Positions 6,171 through 6,187 of a stretch of 6,187 bases of DNA are shown piece after piece (positions within the stretch are counted from its first letter, which is position 1; the number at the start of each line of letters is the position of its first letter). The notes under the pieces are model-generated. The model did no database searches and had not been told where the DNA came from. It was given only the letters and a program-made list of their open reading frames with translations. Source of the DNA: an uncultured Methanosarcinales archaeon (GTDB taxonomy: Archaea > Halobacteriota > Methanosarcinia > Methanotrichales > Methanotrichaceae); NCBI GenBank assembly GCA_937864385.1, contig CALMJN010000285.1, positions 1 to 6,187 of the forward strand, read 5' to 3'. The translations under genes were made by a program, and so were the position numbers.

Positions 6171-6178
6171 TTAATAAA
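6171..6178 (-). promoter_or_regulatory. TATA-like box for the beta-helix protein gene
   Basis: The minus strand reads TTTATTAA, centred about 26 nt before the GTG start at 6148. This predicts transcription starting at or next to the start codon. The window ends nine bases upstream, so any further promoter context is unseen. Confidence 0.4.
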
Positions 6179-6187
6179 TCTAAAGTA

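Overview
The window looks archaeal, most likely from a methanogenic euryarchaeote of the Methanosarcinales (Methanothrix-like); this placement is inferred. It rests on AT-rich TATA-like boxes about 26-33 nt upstream of start codons, GGTGA/GGGGAG ribosome-binding sites, GTG and TTG starts, and a set of exported proteins rich in N-x-S/T sequons (NosD-like beta-helix protein, subtilisin with Ig-like domains). There is no RNA gene, mobile element or CRISPR array. Coding density is very high, every gene is on the minus strand, and no gap exceeds 62 nt.

In transcription order (right to left): a secreted NosD-type right-handed beta-helix protein with a C-terminal Ig-like domain (6148-4700); two tandem paralogous exported double-rhodanese proteins overlapping by ATGA (4658-3513 and 3516-2533); a short regulatory gap with a hairpin, a TATA-like box and a 19-nt near-perfect palindrome (2532-2471); a secreted subtilisin-family protease with its own prodomain and two Ig-like domains (2470-590); a class II aldolase-like gene starting 7 nt later on TTG and ending just before the expected third zinc-binding histidine (582-124); and the first 20 codons of a probable AMP-forming acyl-CoA synthetase/ligase that runs off the left edge (62-1).

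The layout suggests two or three transcription units. The first four genes encode exported proteins that probably act at the cell surface; the last two look cytoplasmic. The most unusual content is the rhodanese pair. Both proteins carry a conserved C-x-P-C-G-G-G-P loop at the active-site position of the first rhodanese domain, whereas the second domain, which carries the catalytic cysteine in classical two-domain sulfurtransferases, has threonine in a conserved T-N-T-G loop. This reverses the classical arrangement and suggests a secreted dithiol or persulfide enzyme rather than an ordinary thiosulfate sulfurtransferase. The truncated aldolase and the operator-like palindrome also merit a second look.
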